Positions 34,756-41,759 are shown, counted from the stretch's first letter. The stretch is DNA of 51,190 nt from Thermocaproicibacter sp036260805 (GCA_036260805.1 DATALZ010000017.1:1-51190); one strand, 5' to 3'. The notes: generated by a model from the letters alone, not told the origin. Translations and numbers: made by a program.

Positions 34756-35517
34756 ATGGCGAAAGTTATATCCGTTTCCAACCAGAAGGGCGGCGTGGGC
34801 AAAACGACCACAACCTGCTCCATTGCGGCCGGGCTGAAAAAACGAGGCTACCGTGTGCTGGCCATCGATCTTGACCCGCAGGGCAACCTGGGGTTCAGCG
34901 TGGGCGCCGATACGGAAACGAGCGCTACCATCTACGATGTGCTGAAGGGCGAGGTAAAAATTCAGTATGCCATTCAAAAGCCGCCCGCTATGGACATCAT
35001 TATATCCAGTATCCTACTGAGTGGAATCGAGCTGGAATTCACCAATACGGGGCGCGAATTCCTGCTGAAAGAAGCGCTCAAGCCGGTGCAGGACCTGTAC
35101 GATTATATCCTGTTGGACACGCCCCCCGCGCTCGGCATTTTAACCATCAACGCATTTACAGCGTCGGACACCATCGTTGTGCCGATGCTTTCCGATATTT
35201 TCAGTCTGCAGGGCATTGCCCAGCTGTATGAAACCGTGGAGCGCGTGAAAAAATACTGCAATCCCAATATCTCCATCGCCGGTATCCTGCTCACAAAGTT
35301 TAATCCGCGCACGCTTCTCAGCCGGGAAATCCGCGGCACGGCGGAACTCATTGCGCAGGACCTGCACATCCGCGTTTTCGATTCTTTTATCCGCAGCAGT
35401 GTGGCGGCAAGTGAAGCCCAGTCGGTGCAGAAAAGCCTGTTTGATTATGCCCCCCGCAACAATATAGCCCGCGATTACGATAAATTTATCGACGAGTTTC
35501 TCGCAAAGGGGGTATAA
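34756..35517 (+). CDS. ParA/Soj-family ATPase
   Basis: A 253-aa MinD/ParA P-loop ATPase. It has the deviant Walker A KGGVGKTTTT (about 11-20, with signature Lys), DLDPQGNLG (about 40-48) and Walker B LLDTPPALG (about 118-126). It is the size of chromosomal Soj proteins, but no ParB gene follows; the next gene, six bases on, encodes a ComFB-domain protein. That pairing suggests a positioning or regulatory role other than origin segregation. Possible promoter within the preceding terminator. Confidence 0.9.
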   Translation: MAKVISVSNQKGGVGKTTTTCSIAAGLKKRGYRVLAIDLDPQGNLGFSVGADTETSATIYDVLKGEVKIQYAIQKPPAMDIIISSILLSGIELEFTNTGREFLLKEALKPVQDLYDYILLDTPPALGILTINAFTASDTIVVPMLSDIFSLQGIAQLYETVERVKKYCNPNISIAGILLTKFNPRTLLSREIRGTAELIAQDLHIRVFDSFIRSSVAASEAQSVQKSLFDYAPRNNIARDYDKFIDEFLAKGV

Positions 35518-35523
35518 CGGATA

Positions 35524-35988
35524 ATGGCAAGGACAAAAAAAGAAATAGACAAAGAACTGATGTATAAAAAGCTGATGCCGTCCGGGCCAAAAATAAAAAC
35601 GACTGTGGAGAATGTGACGCCCGAGGTCTCCGAACCGGCGCACGAAACCGTGAGCGTTCCTCCGGTTTCCGTTCCGGCCGTTCACAAGCCGCCGGAGCCA
35701 AGGCGCGTTTCTGTTCCGGCGCTGGACAATCAGCAGATGATCGTGGTTAATACGATGGAGGCCGCCGTTCTTGCGAAGCTGGACAGCGTCCTCGAGCGTT
35801 TTTCCTGCTGCCGGTGTGACCGGTGCAAAAAGGATATTATCGCGCTCGCGCTGAACAAGCTCCCGCCGAAGTATATGGTTGTGGCACAGGGCCAGCCGGA
35901 GCCGGACATCGACCCGCAGACAAACGCGCAGGTCGTAACGGCCATGATTCAGGCGGTCATCAAAGTCAGGTCAAACCCAAGGCATTAA
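35524..35988 (+). CDS. ComFB-domain protein
   Basis: A 154-aa protein with a Pro/Val-rich, probably disordered N-terminal half (about 20-70). The C-terminal half matches the late-competence ComFB domain: NTMEAAVLAKLDSVLERF, then CCRCDRCKKDIIALALNKLPPKYMV (about 98-122), with four Cys in a CCxCxxC arrangement that could bind metal. ComFB was named in the Bacillus competence operon, but family roles vary and are little known. Only six bases separate it from parA, so they are co-translated. The basic, Pro-rich N-terminus may link it to ParA. Confidence 0.82.
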   Translation: MARTKKEIDKELMYKKLMPSGPKIKTTVENVTPEVSEPAHETVSVPPVSVPAVHKPPEPRRVSVPALDNQQMIVVNTMEAAVLAKLDSVLERFSCCRCDRCKKDIIALALNKLPPKYMVVAQGQPEPDIDPQTNAQVVTAMIQAVIKVRSNPRH

Positions 35989-36114
35989 CACCCTTTCCCC
36001 GTCCGGCAGGAAAAGAGTCTGCATCGGAGCTGCTGCAATTAAATTCCGCTGTGGCAGTCCCGTTTATATTGGTTGGTTTATTGAATCTGCCGGAGTTGAT
36101 TGGAGGCATTGTTC

Positions 36115-36666
36115 ATGTACGAAGAAATCGCCGAACAGGCAAAAACAGCGGTGGAAGATCTTTTAAAGGTGGCTCGTCTGCGGGAAGGCGACATTTTTGT
36201 CGTCGGCTGCTCTTCCAGCGAAATCGGCGGCCACAAAATCGGTTCGTATTCCAACGTGGAAATCGCGAACTCGGTTTTCGACGCCATCTATCCCATCCTC
36301 AAGGGGAAAGGGATTTACCTCGCCGCCCAGTGCTGCGAGCATCTGAACCGCGCGCTGATTGTGGAGCGCGAGGCAGCGGAAAAGAACCGAATCCCCATTG
36401 TGAACGTCGTACCCCAGCCGAAAGCCGGCGGCTCGTTCGCAACGGCGGCATACCATGCGTTTGAACATCCTGTTGCGGTCGAGGAACTGAGCGCGCAGGC
36501 CGGTATCGATATCGGCGATACGCTCATCGGCATGCATCTGCAGCCGGTAGCGGTTCCGACCCGGGTTTCCATTAAAAAAATCGGCGAGGCAAACCTCGTC
36601 TGTGCGCGCACCAGGCCGAAGTTTATCGGCGGCGAACGCGCCCATTATGACGAACAGATGATATAA
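36115..36666 (+). CDS. UPF0340 / YwlG-family protein
   Basis: A 183-aa cytoplasmic protein of the TIGR01440/YwlG family, conserved in Firmicutes with no settled function. Recognised by VVGCSSSEIGGHKIGSYSN (about 29-47), AQCCEHLNRALIVER (about 70) and the C-terminal VCARTRPKFIGGERAHY (about 160-176). The ATG at 36115 is chosen because GGAGG precedes it by eight bases; a TTG five codons upstream contains the ribosome site. The 126 bases before it show nothing notable. A hairpin terminator follows two bases after the stop. Confidence 0.9.
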   Translation: MYEEIAEQAKTAVEDLLKVARLREGDIFVVGCSSSEIGGHKIGSYSNVEIANSVFDAIYPILKGKGIYLAAQCCEHLNRALIVEREAAEKNRIPIVNVVPQPKAGGSFATAAYHAFEHPVAVEELSAQAGIDIGDTLIGMHLQPVAVPTRVSIKKIGEANLVCARTRPKFIGGERAHYDEQMI

Positions 36667-36667
36667 C

Positions 36668-36704
36668 AAAATCCGGAAGGCACAGAATGCTTTCCGGATT
36701 TTTC
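36668..36704 (+). terminator. Hairpin terminator, near-duplicate of the one at 37195
   Basis: AATCCGGAAGGCA pairs with TGCTTTCCGGATT around CAGAA, followed by TTTTC. The same hairpin recurs 527 bases further on. Confidence 0.88.
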
Positions 36705-36733
36705 TTTACAAATTAATTTGACAGAAGTATAAT
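36705..36733 (+). promoter_or_regulatory. Promoter of the PH-domain membrane protein
   Basis: TTTACA, 17-base spacer, consensus TATAAT. The -35 abuts the T run of the preceding terminator. Confidence 0.65.
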
Positions 36734-36757
36734 GCTGGGTAAACAGGGGGTGGAACC

Positions 36758-37192
36758 ATGAAATTCAAGTCGAAAGTGGATTTGTGGTATTATCTCACGG
36801 TTTTAACATTTGCCTTGTCATGCGTCATGATGGTATCCTTCAGCCTGCAAAGTGACGCAGTCTTACTTAAAGTACTGTCAGTGATTTTTATTCTGATCTT
36901 TCTCATTTGGATTTTGCCGATCGCATTTTACTCCTTCTGTGTACTTGAAGAAGATACCCTGTTTATACGATGCGGTCTGTGCTTCAAAAGAATCCGGTAT
37001 CAGGATATTTTATATGTAGAAAAAACCAGAGACCCTTCGTCTTCATTGGCTCCGTCGGTGGATCGGTTGGGGATTGAGTTCCGAACCGGCCGGGGGAAGG
37101 ATTATGTGATGATTGCCCCGAAAGAAAAACAGAAATTCGTCGAAGAAATCAGAAAAAAGAATCCTTTCATCTTCTATAAACCGGGAGCATAA
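36758..37192 (+). CDS. Membrane protein with bacterial PH domain (DUF1200-like)
   Basis: A 144-aa protein. Two membrane helices (about 10-30 and 38-60) are followed by a bacterial pleckstrin-like region (about 62-140). It has the pattern typical of this group: ...LFIRCGLCFKRIRYQDILYVEKTRDPSSSLAPSVDRLGIEF, then a run ending APKEKQKFVEEI. The S-x-A-x-S-x-DRL stretch and APKEK box mark the DUF1200 type. Function unknown; a membrane-stress or immunity role has been suggested for relatives, which I cannot support here. GGGGG before the ATG, own promoter and own terminator: a self-contained unit framed by twin terminators. Confidence 0.78.
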   Translation: MKFKSKVDLWYYLTVLTFALSCVMMVSFSLQSDAVLLKVLSVIFILIFLIWILPIAFYSFCVLEEDTLFIRCGLCFKRIRYQDILYVEKTRDPSSSLAPSVDRLGIEFRTGRGKDYVMIAPKEKQKFVEEIRKKNPFIFYKPGA

Positions 37193-37194
37193 CA

Positions 37195-37229
37195 AAATCC
37201 GGAAGGCGCAGAACGCTTTCCGGATTTTT
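37195..37229. terminator. Hairpin terminator, near-duplicate of the one at 36668
   Basis: AATCCGGAAGGCG pairs with CGCTTTCCGGATT around CAGAA. Versus the upstream copy, one base pair changed A-T to G-C on both sides. It also faces the convergent gene ending at 37235. Confidence 0.88.
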
Positions 37230-37234
37230 CGTTT

Positions 37235-37762
37235 CTATATCCCGTTAATATGATATTTGGTAAGTATATCATTAATAGAAGCAACATTTACTACAGTTGC
37301 AGTTGAGTATAAGATTTTATTCTTGGCTTGCTCGTTTGGACAAATGTTAAACATCTGTGGTTTAAAATACTCCATGTGAACATAGGGAGAACCGTTTTTG
37401 TAAATTACATAGTATAATCCTTCTGAACCCATATGTTCCTGTAACTGATGGTTTAGGACAGATGTCTTAAAAAAGGAAATTTTCCGTATTTCAACCTTAA
37501 GAAAAGGACTTAGCAGTTGATTGATATCACTTTTATTTGTTACTTTTGCCTGAGGCCCAGATTCATTACTGATATCAATACGAGTAATTTCATCAACCGA
37601 TACATTCAGCGTTTGATTTACAGTGGCAGGGCCGCTGGCCGGCAGATTCCACACAACGATCCCTATGGCGGCCAGTGCAGCCAAAATAATAAGACATAAA
37701 GAAAGAATTCCTCGGCTGCGCTTTCCGAATCCTAAAAACAGAAGGAATGATTTTCGCTTCAA
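37235..37762 (-). CDS. Membrane-anchored hypothetical protein
   Basis: A TTG start at 37762 (about 175 aa) is proposed. A G-run ribosome site (AAGGGGGG) lies 11 bases before it, whereas the ATG at 37804 coincides with the expected transcription start. The N-terminus is basic, followed by one membrane helix (about 18-38), then an extracytoplasmic domain of some 130 residues with no Cys-rich or repeat features apart from one Cys near the end. No family recognised. It converges on the PH-domain gene and shares its terminator. If the ATG is used, the protein is 189 aa. Confidence 0.6.
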   Translation of the reverse strand: MKRKSFLLFLGFGKRSRGILSLCLIILAALAAIGIVVWNLPASGPATVNQTLNVSVDEITRIDISNESGPQAKVTNKSDINQLLSPFLKVEIRKISFFKTSVLNHQLQEHMGSEGLYYVIYKNGSPYVHMEYFKPQMFNICPNEQAKNKILYSTATVVNVASINDILTKYHINGI

Positions 37763-37810
37763 TTTTACCGATGCCCCCCTTATTAGGTTGGAACATAATT
37801 CCATTATACC

Positions 37811-37840
37811 ATAATAATATCAGGGGAATCTATTTGTCAA
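37811..37840 (-). promoter_or_regulatory. Promoter of the membrane-anchored hypothetical gene
   Basis: Minus strand consensus TTGACA, 18-base spacer and TATTAT; this places the transcript start near 37804 and argues against the upstream ATG. Confidence 0.55.
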
Positions 37841-37886
37841 CAGCAAAATAATATCTTCTTTCAGTCTGATGTTTTGCTGCCGTTCA

Positions 37887-38222
37887 TTAATCCCAGTCTT
37901 TCCAGACCTCCGGGCAGTAGCCCACGGTGGCCTGCTTTCCATTGCGCACAATCGGCGTGCGGAACAGCTTTGGGTTTTCCAGCAGTTTCGCTTCGCGGTC
38001 GCTTTCGTAGGCGAGGTATTTCACCAGAGCCGCATCGGGGGATTTCGGGTCGATCAGCGCTTCCAGTCCGCCGACCGCCGCTTTTACTGAGCTTAACTCG
38101 CCCTTGCTCATGCCGTATTTTGCAACGTCTATACTCTGAAATTTGATTTTTCGTTCCTTAAAATAGCGCTCCGCCTTTTTTGTGTCGAAACACTTTGATT
38201 TTCCGAATATCTGAATATTCAT
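37887..38222 (-). CDS. ArsC/Spx-family protein
   Basis: A 111-aa thioredoxin-fold protein of the arsenate reductase ArsC / Spx group. It starts IQIFGKSKCFDTKKAERYF with a single Cys (about 11) where Spx has CxxC, and has the family FRTPIVRNGKQATVGY near the C-terminus (about 87-102, with the Arg-Thr-Pro cis-Pro loop). With one Cys it resembles the ArsC-like proteins annotated as regulators in clostridia; arsenate reduction is not implied. A longer frame upstream is rejected because the conserved fold starts at 38222. It follows the DUF1653 gene by 13 bases. Confidence 0.83.
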   Translation of the reverse strand: MNIQIFGKSKCFDTKKAERYFKERKIKFQSIDVAKYGMSKGELSSVKAAVGGLEALIDPKSPDAALVKYLAYESDREAKLLENPKLFRTPIVRNGKQATVGYCPEVWKDWD

Positions 38223-38235
38223 TTTCCTGTACTCC

Positions 38236-38451
38236 CTATTCGCCGATATAGGTAAACCGGCGGAAAGTTTTGCCGTCCCGCTCCACCGTCTCGTTCCACA
38301 TGGATGCAGGGCGAACCCAGATTCCCTGTTCCCCGTAAAGAGCCTGGTAAACCACCATCGGCTCCAGTGTTTCAGAATGCTTTGCCACATACAGAACGCG
38401 ATATTCGCCGCCCTTGAAATGACGATACCGCCCCGGTCGGATTGTTTCCAT
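38236..38451 (-). CDS. DUF1653-domain protein
   Basis: A 71-aa protein made up of one DUF1653 domain: RPGRYRHFKGGEYRVLYVAKHSETLEPMVVYQAL, then the WVRPASMWNETV segment, and a closing RRFTYIGE. The fold is small, beta-rich and probably cytoplasmic. Function unknown in the family. GGAGC lies about 11 bases before the ATG. It precedes the ArsC/Spx-like gene with a 13-base gap, so the two form a small operon; both families occur widely but no shared pathway is known to me. Confidence 0.85.
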   Translation of the reverse strand: METIRPGRYRHFKGGEYRVLYVAKHSETLEPMVVYQALYGEQGIWVRPASMWNETVERDGKTFRRFTYIGE

Positions 38452-38565
38452 CTGCCTCGCTCCTTTTCTCCTCTAAAGAGTATAGCATAAATCTGCAGAA
38501 ATAAGCGCATGCCGTTCTAAAATTGCCGTTTGAATGAATCCTGTGTTTCTCCCACTTTAGGAGAT

Positions 38566-38581
38566 GGAAAGGAAACTTGAC
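38566..38581 (+). promoter_or_regulatory. Candidate operator 1 of the XRE regulator
   Basis: GGAAAGGAAACTTGAC, a 13-of-16 match to the perfect dyad at 38612-38627, covering the -35 of the promoter. Confidence 0.5.
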
Positions 38582-38605
38582 ATGAATAAGAGATTGTGCT
38601 ATTCT
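38577..38605 (+). promoter_or_regulatory. Promoter of the XRE regulator operon
   Basis: Consensus TTGACA, 17-base spacer, TATTCT. Sites related to GGAAAGT...ACTTTCC flank it on both sides. Confidence 0.7.
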
Positions 38606-38611
38606 TTCATT

Positions 38612-38627
38612 GGAAAGTAAACTTTCC
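38612..38627 (+). promoter_or_regulatory. Candidate operator 2 of the XRE regulator
   Basis: A perfect dyad, GGAAAGT-AA-ACTTTCC, just past the expected transcript start. Autorepression by the regulator encoded 19 bases on is the simplest reading. Confidence 0.6.
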
Positions 38628-38645
38628 ATCAAGAGGTGATGCAGC

Positions 38646-38846
38646 ATGGAAAACAGGCTTGCCGAACTGCGCAGGCAAAGAGGAATCAGCCAGGATGAAC
38701 TGGCACAGGCGCTTGAAGTTTCGCGCCAGACAATCGGTTCGCTGGAGAACGGCAGGTATAATCCATCCATTCTTCTCGCATACAAAATTGCGCATTATTT
38801 TGGAAAGACCATTGAAGAAATTTTTATTGACCCGGAGGGAACATGA
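38646..38846 (+). CDS. XRE-family helix-turn-helix regulator
   Basis: A 66-aa minimal Cro/C1-type DNA-binding protein: LAELRRQRGISQDELAQALEVSRQTIGSLENGRYNPS covers the helix-turn-helix with the recognition helix at about 27-36, and IAHYFGKTIEEIF follows. It has no sensor domain. It belongs to the short group that usually precedes a small membrane protein gene in Firmicutes, as here. AGAGGTGATG provides the ribosome site. It is likely to repress its own promoter through the dyads around 38566-38627. The following gene overlaps its stop by one base. Confidence 0.92.
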   Translation: MENRLAELRRQRGISQDELAQALEVSRQTIGSLENGRYNPSILLAYKIAHYFGKTIEEIFIDPEGT

Positions 38847-39253
38847 TGAATAAGAAAATAATCGGCACGATTCTGGTTACCGCCGGAATTCTTTTTATGG
38901 CGGGGGGCTTAATCGCCCGAAAAGTCACCAATGAGACGCGTTTGACGTCGTGCGTTCTGGCGGCGGGGATTCTGATGTTTGGGGAAGGAGTACAGAAGCT
39001 TTCTGTTGGCTTCCTGATGACGCCGGAACAGCAAAAACAGCGGGAGATTGAAGTGAATGACGAGCGCAACGCGCAGATCCGTGGAAAAGCGGTTTGGAAA
39101 AGCTATTCTATCATGAGGTTTCTTCTCCCGGCGGCAGGTTTTGCATTAATCTATGCAGGCGATCTGACAGCCGGTATTTTGGTCGTGGGGATTAACCTGA
39201 TACAGGGACTGCTTGCAGCCGGGTTTGAAGAATATTACCGGAAACGAATGTAG
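38846..39253 (+). CDS. Membrane protein partnered with an XRE regulator (DUF2178-like)
   Basis: A 135-aa protein with four hydrophobic helices in two pairs (about 5-22, 34-52; 86-103, 106-122). The loop between them carries EVNDERNAQIRGKA (about 70-83), the 'DER...I...KA' motif seen in small membrane proteins encoded next to short XRE regulators. The ATG at 38846 is preferred to the one a codon upstream because GGAGG is seven bases before it. Stop and start overlap (TGATG), so translation is coupled. It may sense a membrane state for the regulator, which is inference from gene order. Confidence 0.75.
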   Translation: MNKKIIGTILVTAGILFMAGGLIARKVTNETRLTSCVLAAGILMFGEGVQKLSVGFLMTPEQQKQREIEVNDERNAQIRGKAVWKSYSIMRFLLPAAGFALIYAGDLTAGILVVGINLIQGLLAAGFEEYYRKRM

Positions 39254-39275
39254 GTCTCGAATAAAAAATCAAGAC

Positions 39276-39341
39276 CGCATTTCCAGTTTAATCGTAGAAC
39301 TCATTATGTTTATCTCGCAATTCTAAATAAAATTACTGTAG
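39276..39341 (+). repeat. Short-form interspersed palindromic repeat (copy S3)
   Basis: About 66 bp: GCATTTCCAGTTTAATCGTAG at the left, a TATGTTTATCTCGCAATTCTAAAT core, and ACTGTAGC at the right pairing with the left end. It lacks the central hairpin, like the copies at 3021 and 3363. Confidence 0.7.
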
Positions 39342-39350
39342 CAAAAAGCT

Positions 39351-39376
39351 CCGGCTGCCGAATTTTCGGCGGCCGG
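39351..39376. terminator. Bidirectional hairpin terminator
   Basis: CCGGCTGCCGAA pairs with TTCGGCGGCCGG (one wobble) with a 2-base loop. TTTGTTT follows on the plus strand and a T run on the minus strand; it separates convergent operons. Confidence 0.82.
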
Positions 39377-39381
39377 TTTGT

Positions 39382-40176
39382 TTATGCTTTCACTTCTGCT
39401 TTTCGAACCATATAATATGTGATTCCCGCGAGCACGGCGGCGAGCAGCAGCCGTGTAATAATATCGGCCGCAGGATTCACTCCGCAGTTGACCCACCATT
39501 CGAATCCTTTTGAAATCACTGCCCCAATGCTTCCTCTCGCGACATATTCGTCGAGAATCGGCAGAACGAACAGGAAGAAGGACGGAACGCTAACGGAAAC
39601 GATGACCTTCTGCACTTTGCTCATGCGGTAATACAAAACGGTGATGAAAAGCCCAATCATGGCACAGACAAAGTAGGCCAGTACGCACCATAAAAAGTTT
39701 TTCAGCAGCATCGAAGGCGTGAAGGCTATCTTATAAAAAACTTCTCCCGTTTCAATTCCTTTTGCAGTCTTAACACTGATGAGTGTTCCAATTTTCTCAG
39801 GGTTAAGCAACATTTGGTACAGGGAATGATAATTCAGGAACTGAGAGAAGATCAGGGCGTTTACGCAGTCCAGCAGTGCCGTGGCAGCGCTTGTGATTCC
39901 TAAGGCGGAAATCATCCCGGCAAAGAACCGTTTTCTTGAAACTCCCGAAGAAATGTAAAACCGGAAAGGGTCTTTAAAGAATGTAAGCCCCACAATAAAG
40001 ATGGTAATCATCGTCGTTAAATCCGACGTTGAGATATTCACATTTTCGGTTGAAGCCGGCCATACATATTTTGAGATGATTACAGCGGCAAAAATAGCGT
40101 AGATTATACCGTAAAGAACCCGAAAGACCTGAAAATGGCCGCTAAGCTGATACCGTAAAATCGGTTTAATATTCAT
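39382..40176 (-). CDS. ABC-2-type permease
   Basis: A 264-aa inner-membrane protein with six likely helices (about 18-37, 52-70, 87-110, 145-175, 190-208 and 238-258). It is encoded 15 bases after the ATPase gene and is the membrane half of a GntR(YtrA)-type ABC transporter. The N-terminus (MNIKPILRYQLSGHF) is typical of these permeases. Substrate unknown; related systems in Bacillus respond to cell-wall antibiotics, which is only a hint here. GAGGAGG precedes the ATG, and a shared terminator follows six bases after the stop. Confidence 0.82.
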   Translation of the reverse strand: MNIKPILRYQLSGHFQVFRVLYGIIYAIFAAVIISKYVWPASTENVNISTSDLTTMITIFIVGLTFFKDPFRFYISSGVSRKRFFAGMISALGITSAATALLDCVNALIFSQFLNYHSLYQMLLNPEKIGTLISVKTAKGIETGEVFYKIAFTPSMLLKNFLWCVLAYFVCAMIGLFITVLYYRMSKVQKVIVSVSVPSFFLFVLPILDEYVARGSIGAVISKGFEWWVNCGVNPAADIITRLLLAAVLAGITYYMVRKAEVKA

Positions 40177-40191
40177 AGCAGTTCCTCCTCC

Positions 40192-41043
40192 TCAGCGGTT
40201 GGTCAGTTCAATGAATAATTTCTGCAGGCTCATCCTTCCGAGTTCCAGCCCGGCAGGCAGCCCCGAAGAATCCGGCGTTCCGCGCAGATAAACGGTTTTC
40301 AGACCACCAATCGCGTCAAACCCCAGAACGGTTTTTCCCGCCGCAAAGGCATCTACCGCGCCAGCCGGGCCGCTGACCGAATAAGCGCCCGAAGTGAGGG
40401 TGTCAACGTCCTCATCCTGAATGATACTGCCCGCTTTAATGATGACCGCCCGGTCGATCAGCTTTGCGGCTTCTTCAATCAGGTGAGTGGAAAAAATAAT
40501 CAGGCGCGGCTCGTTGCCGTAATTTTCAATCAGTTCACGGTAGAACAGGTCGCGGTTGTTTGCGTCCAGACCCAGAACGGGTTCATCCAGAAGGATTACC
40601 GGAGCCCCGCACGCCATTGCGGCAATCAGCTTCACAATGGACGAATATCCCGTGGAGAGCTTATTGTTTTTTGCAAGGGTGTCCAGATCAAACTTTTTGC
40701 CCAGCTCTACCGCATAATCCATATTAAAATGGGGGTAAAGCTCATTGAGCCGGTGAAATACTTCGCAGACCTTCATATTTTCCGGGAAATAATTGGTTTC
40801 GGACATACTGTAGATTTTACCGAGTGCACGGTCGTTTTCCAGAACCGGTTCGCCGTCCAGCAGAATCTTTCCCTGCGTGGGGAACAGCCTCCCCGCAATC
40901 AGGTTCATCAGCGTGGTTTTGCCAGCGCCGTTGCGCCCAAGAAGACCGTAGATATGCGGTCCTTCAAAGGTTAAGCTTACATTATTCAGCGCAGTTTTGC
41001 CACCTGGGAACCGTTTTGTTACATTTTTTACCTCAAGCTTCAT
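40192..41043 (-). CDS. ABC transporter ATP-binding protein (YtrB-like)
   Basis: A 283-aa ATPase of the export class. Walker A is LLGRNGAGKTTLMNL (about 33-47), Walker B ILLDEPVLGLD (about 152-162) and the H-loop IIFSTHLIEEA (about 183-193). The signature is degenerate: LSTGYSSIVKL in place of LSGGQ, as in YtrB-type ATPases. The last 75 residues are a C-terminal extension of unknown role. It lies between the GntR-family regulator and the permease in the order typical for ytr-like operons, 22 bases after the regulator. Confidence 0.9.
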   Translation of the reverse strand: MKLEVKNVTKRFPGGKTALNNVSLTFEGPHIYGLLGRNGAGKTTLMNLIAGRLFPTQGKILLDGEPVLENDRALGKIYSMSETNYFPENMKVCEVFHRLNELYPHFNMDYAVELGKKFDLDTLAKNNKLSTGYSSIVKLIAAMACGAPVILLDEPVLGLDANNRDLFYRELIENYGNEPRLIIFSTHLIEEAAKLIDRAVIIKAGSIIQDEDVDTLTSGAYSVSGPAGAVDAFAAGKTVLGFDAIGGLKTVYLRGTPDSSGLPAGLELGRMSLQKLFIELTNR

Positions 41044-41065
41044 ATATGGCCACCCTTTCTCCGGC

Positions 41066-41440
41066 TTATTTTTCAGATGTAAGTTCTTTCTCTATCATGG
41101 ACAGAATCTCCTGCCTGCCGATGCCCAGCTTTTCCGCTTCGGCTATGAGAGGAGCCACATAGGCCTCGCAGAATGCTTTCTGCCTCTTCTGCCGGATTCG
41201 ATCTTTTGCACCGCTGCACACAAACATTCCTACTCCCCGTTTCTTATATGCGACGTTTTCTTCCACAAGAATGTTGATTCCCTTCAGCGCTGTTGCCGGG
41301 TTGATTTTATAAGCCGCCGAGATTTCCGTTGTGGACGGAATCTGCTCTTCCTCGGGGAACGCCCCCGAAAGGACGGCGTCTTCAATCTGTTCCGCAATCT
41401 GCTGAAAAATCGGCTTTTCTTCCGTTAAATTCTGCGGCAT
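41066..41440 (-). CDS. GntR-family regulator, YtrA subfamily
   Basis: A 124-aa DNA-binding protein. The winged helix occupies about 8-75 (IFQQIAEQIEDAVLSGAFPEEEQIPSTTEISAAYKINPATALKGINIL), followed by RGVGMFVCSGA and a short helical tail for dimerisation, the YtrA layout without a ligand domain. Such repressors control the ABC genes behind them and dissociate in response to envelope stress. It heads the operon. Its own promoter carries a 26-base dyad over the -10/start region, fitting autorepression. AGGTG before the ATG. Confidence 0.92.
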   Translation of the reverse strand: MPQNLTEEKPIFQQIAEQIEDAVLSGAFPEEEQIPSTTEISAAYKINPATALKGINILVEENVAYKKRGVGMFVCSGAKDRIRQKRQKAFCEAYVAPLIAEAEKLGIGRQEILSMIEKELTSEK

Positions 41441-41454
41441 GACATCACCTGCCT

Positions 41455-41480
41455 GTTAGTTAATTACTTGTGTAACTAAC
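41455..41480 (-). promoter_or_regulatory. Candidate operator of the GntR regulator
   Basis: GTTAGTTA and TAACTAAC are perfect 8-base inverted arms around a 10-base AT-rich centre. The dyad overlaps the edge of the -10 and the transcript start. Confidence 0.62.
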
Positions 41481-41507
41481 TATATAACGCGAAATCCGGT
41501 TTGTCAA
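41479..41507 (-). promoter_or_regulatory. Promoter of the GntR-ABC operon
   Basis: Minus strand consensus TTGACA, 17-base spacer, TATAGT. Confidence 0.7.
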
Positions 41508-41592
41508 GAGAAAGTTTGGAAATACCATACATAACAATAGAAAGAATCTGGCGGACAAAAGCCGTCGCGTATGATGGAAGGATACTAAAAGC

Positions 41593-41687
41593 CTAGGGCG
41601 GCCAAACGGAAAATTAGCCGCCCTAGAATTTCAGGAGGATGCTCAAAGCTCCCCGTGGCCAAACGGAAAAGTTTTCGCAAGGCCTTT
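41593..41687 (+). other. Structured leader DNA upstream of mreC with a duplicated motif
   Basis: CTAGGGCGGC and GCCGCCCTAG form a 10-bp hairpin (41593-41626). The sequence GGCCAAACGGAAAA within it is repeated at 41657-41670, where it forms part of a weaker hairpin followed by TTTTTT. This might be a small RNA with a terminator or a decayed duplication. No gene was accepted here. Confidence 0.4.
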
Positions 41688-41730
41688 TTTAAAAGGGCGT
41701 TCAAAAGGCCGTCAAAAGGTTGTTGAAAAC

Positions 41731-41759
41731 TTGTGCAAGATAAAAAAGCATGATATAAT
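41731..41759 (+). promoter_or_regulatory. Promoter of the mreCD cluster
   Basis: TTGTGC, 17-base spacer, consensus TATAAT, about 70 bases before the mreC start. Confidence 0.6.

Noticed and set aside
36020..36060. A possible further repeat fragment before ywlG (CTGCTGCAATTAAATTCCG)
   Set aside because: It shares only short words with the repeat family and lacks both the paired ends and the core.
37763..37804. The ATG at 37804 as start of the membrane-anchored hypothetical protein
   Set aside because: It coincides with the transcript start predicted from TTGACA-N18-TATTAT and has no ribosome site, although it cannot be fully excluded.
41639..41725. Very small frames upstream of mreC (a 17-codon frame after AGGAGG and a 23-codon basic frame from GTG)
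   Set aside because: The AGGAGG touches the ATG with no spacer, and the GTG has no ribosome site. The frames overlap a hairpin region and are too short to support alone.
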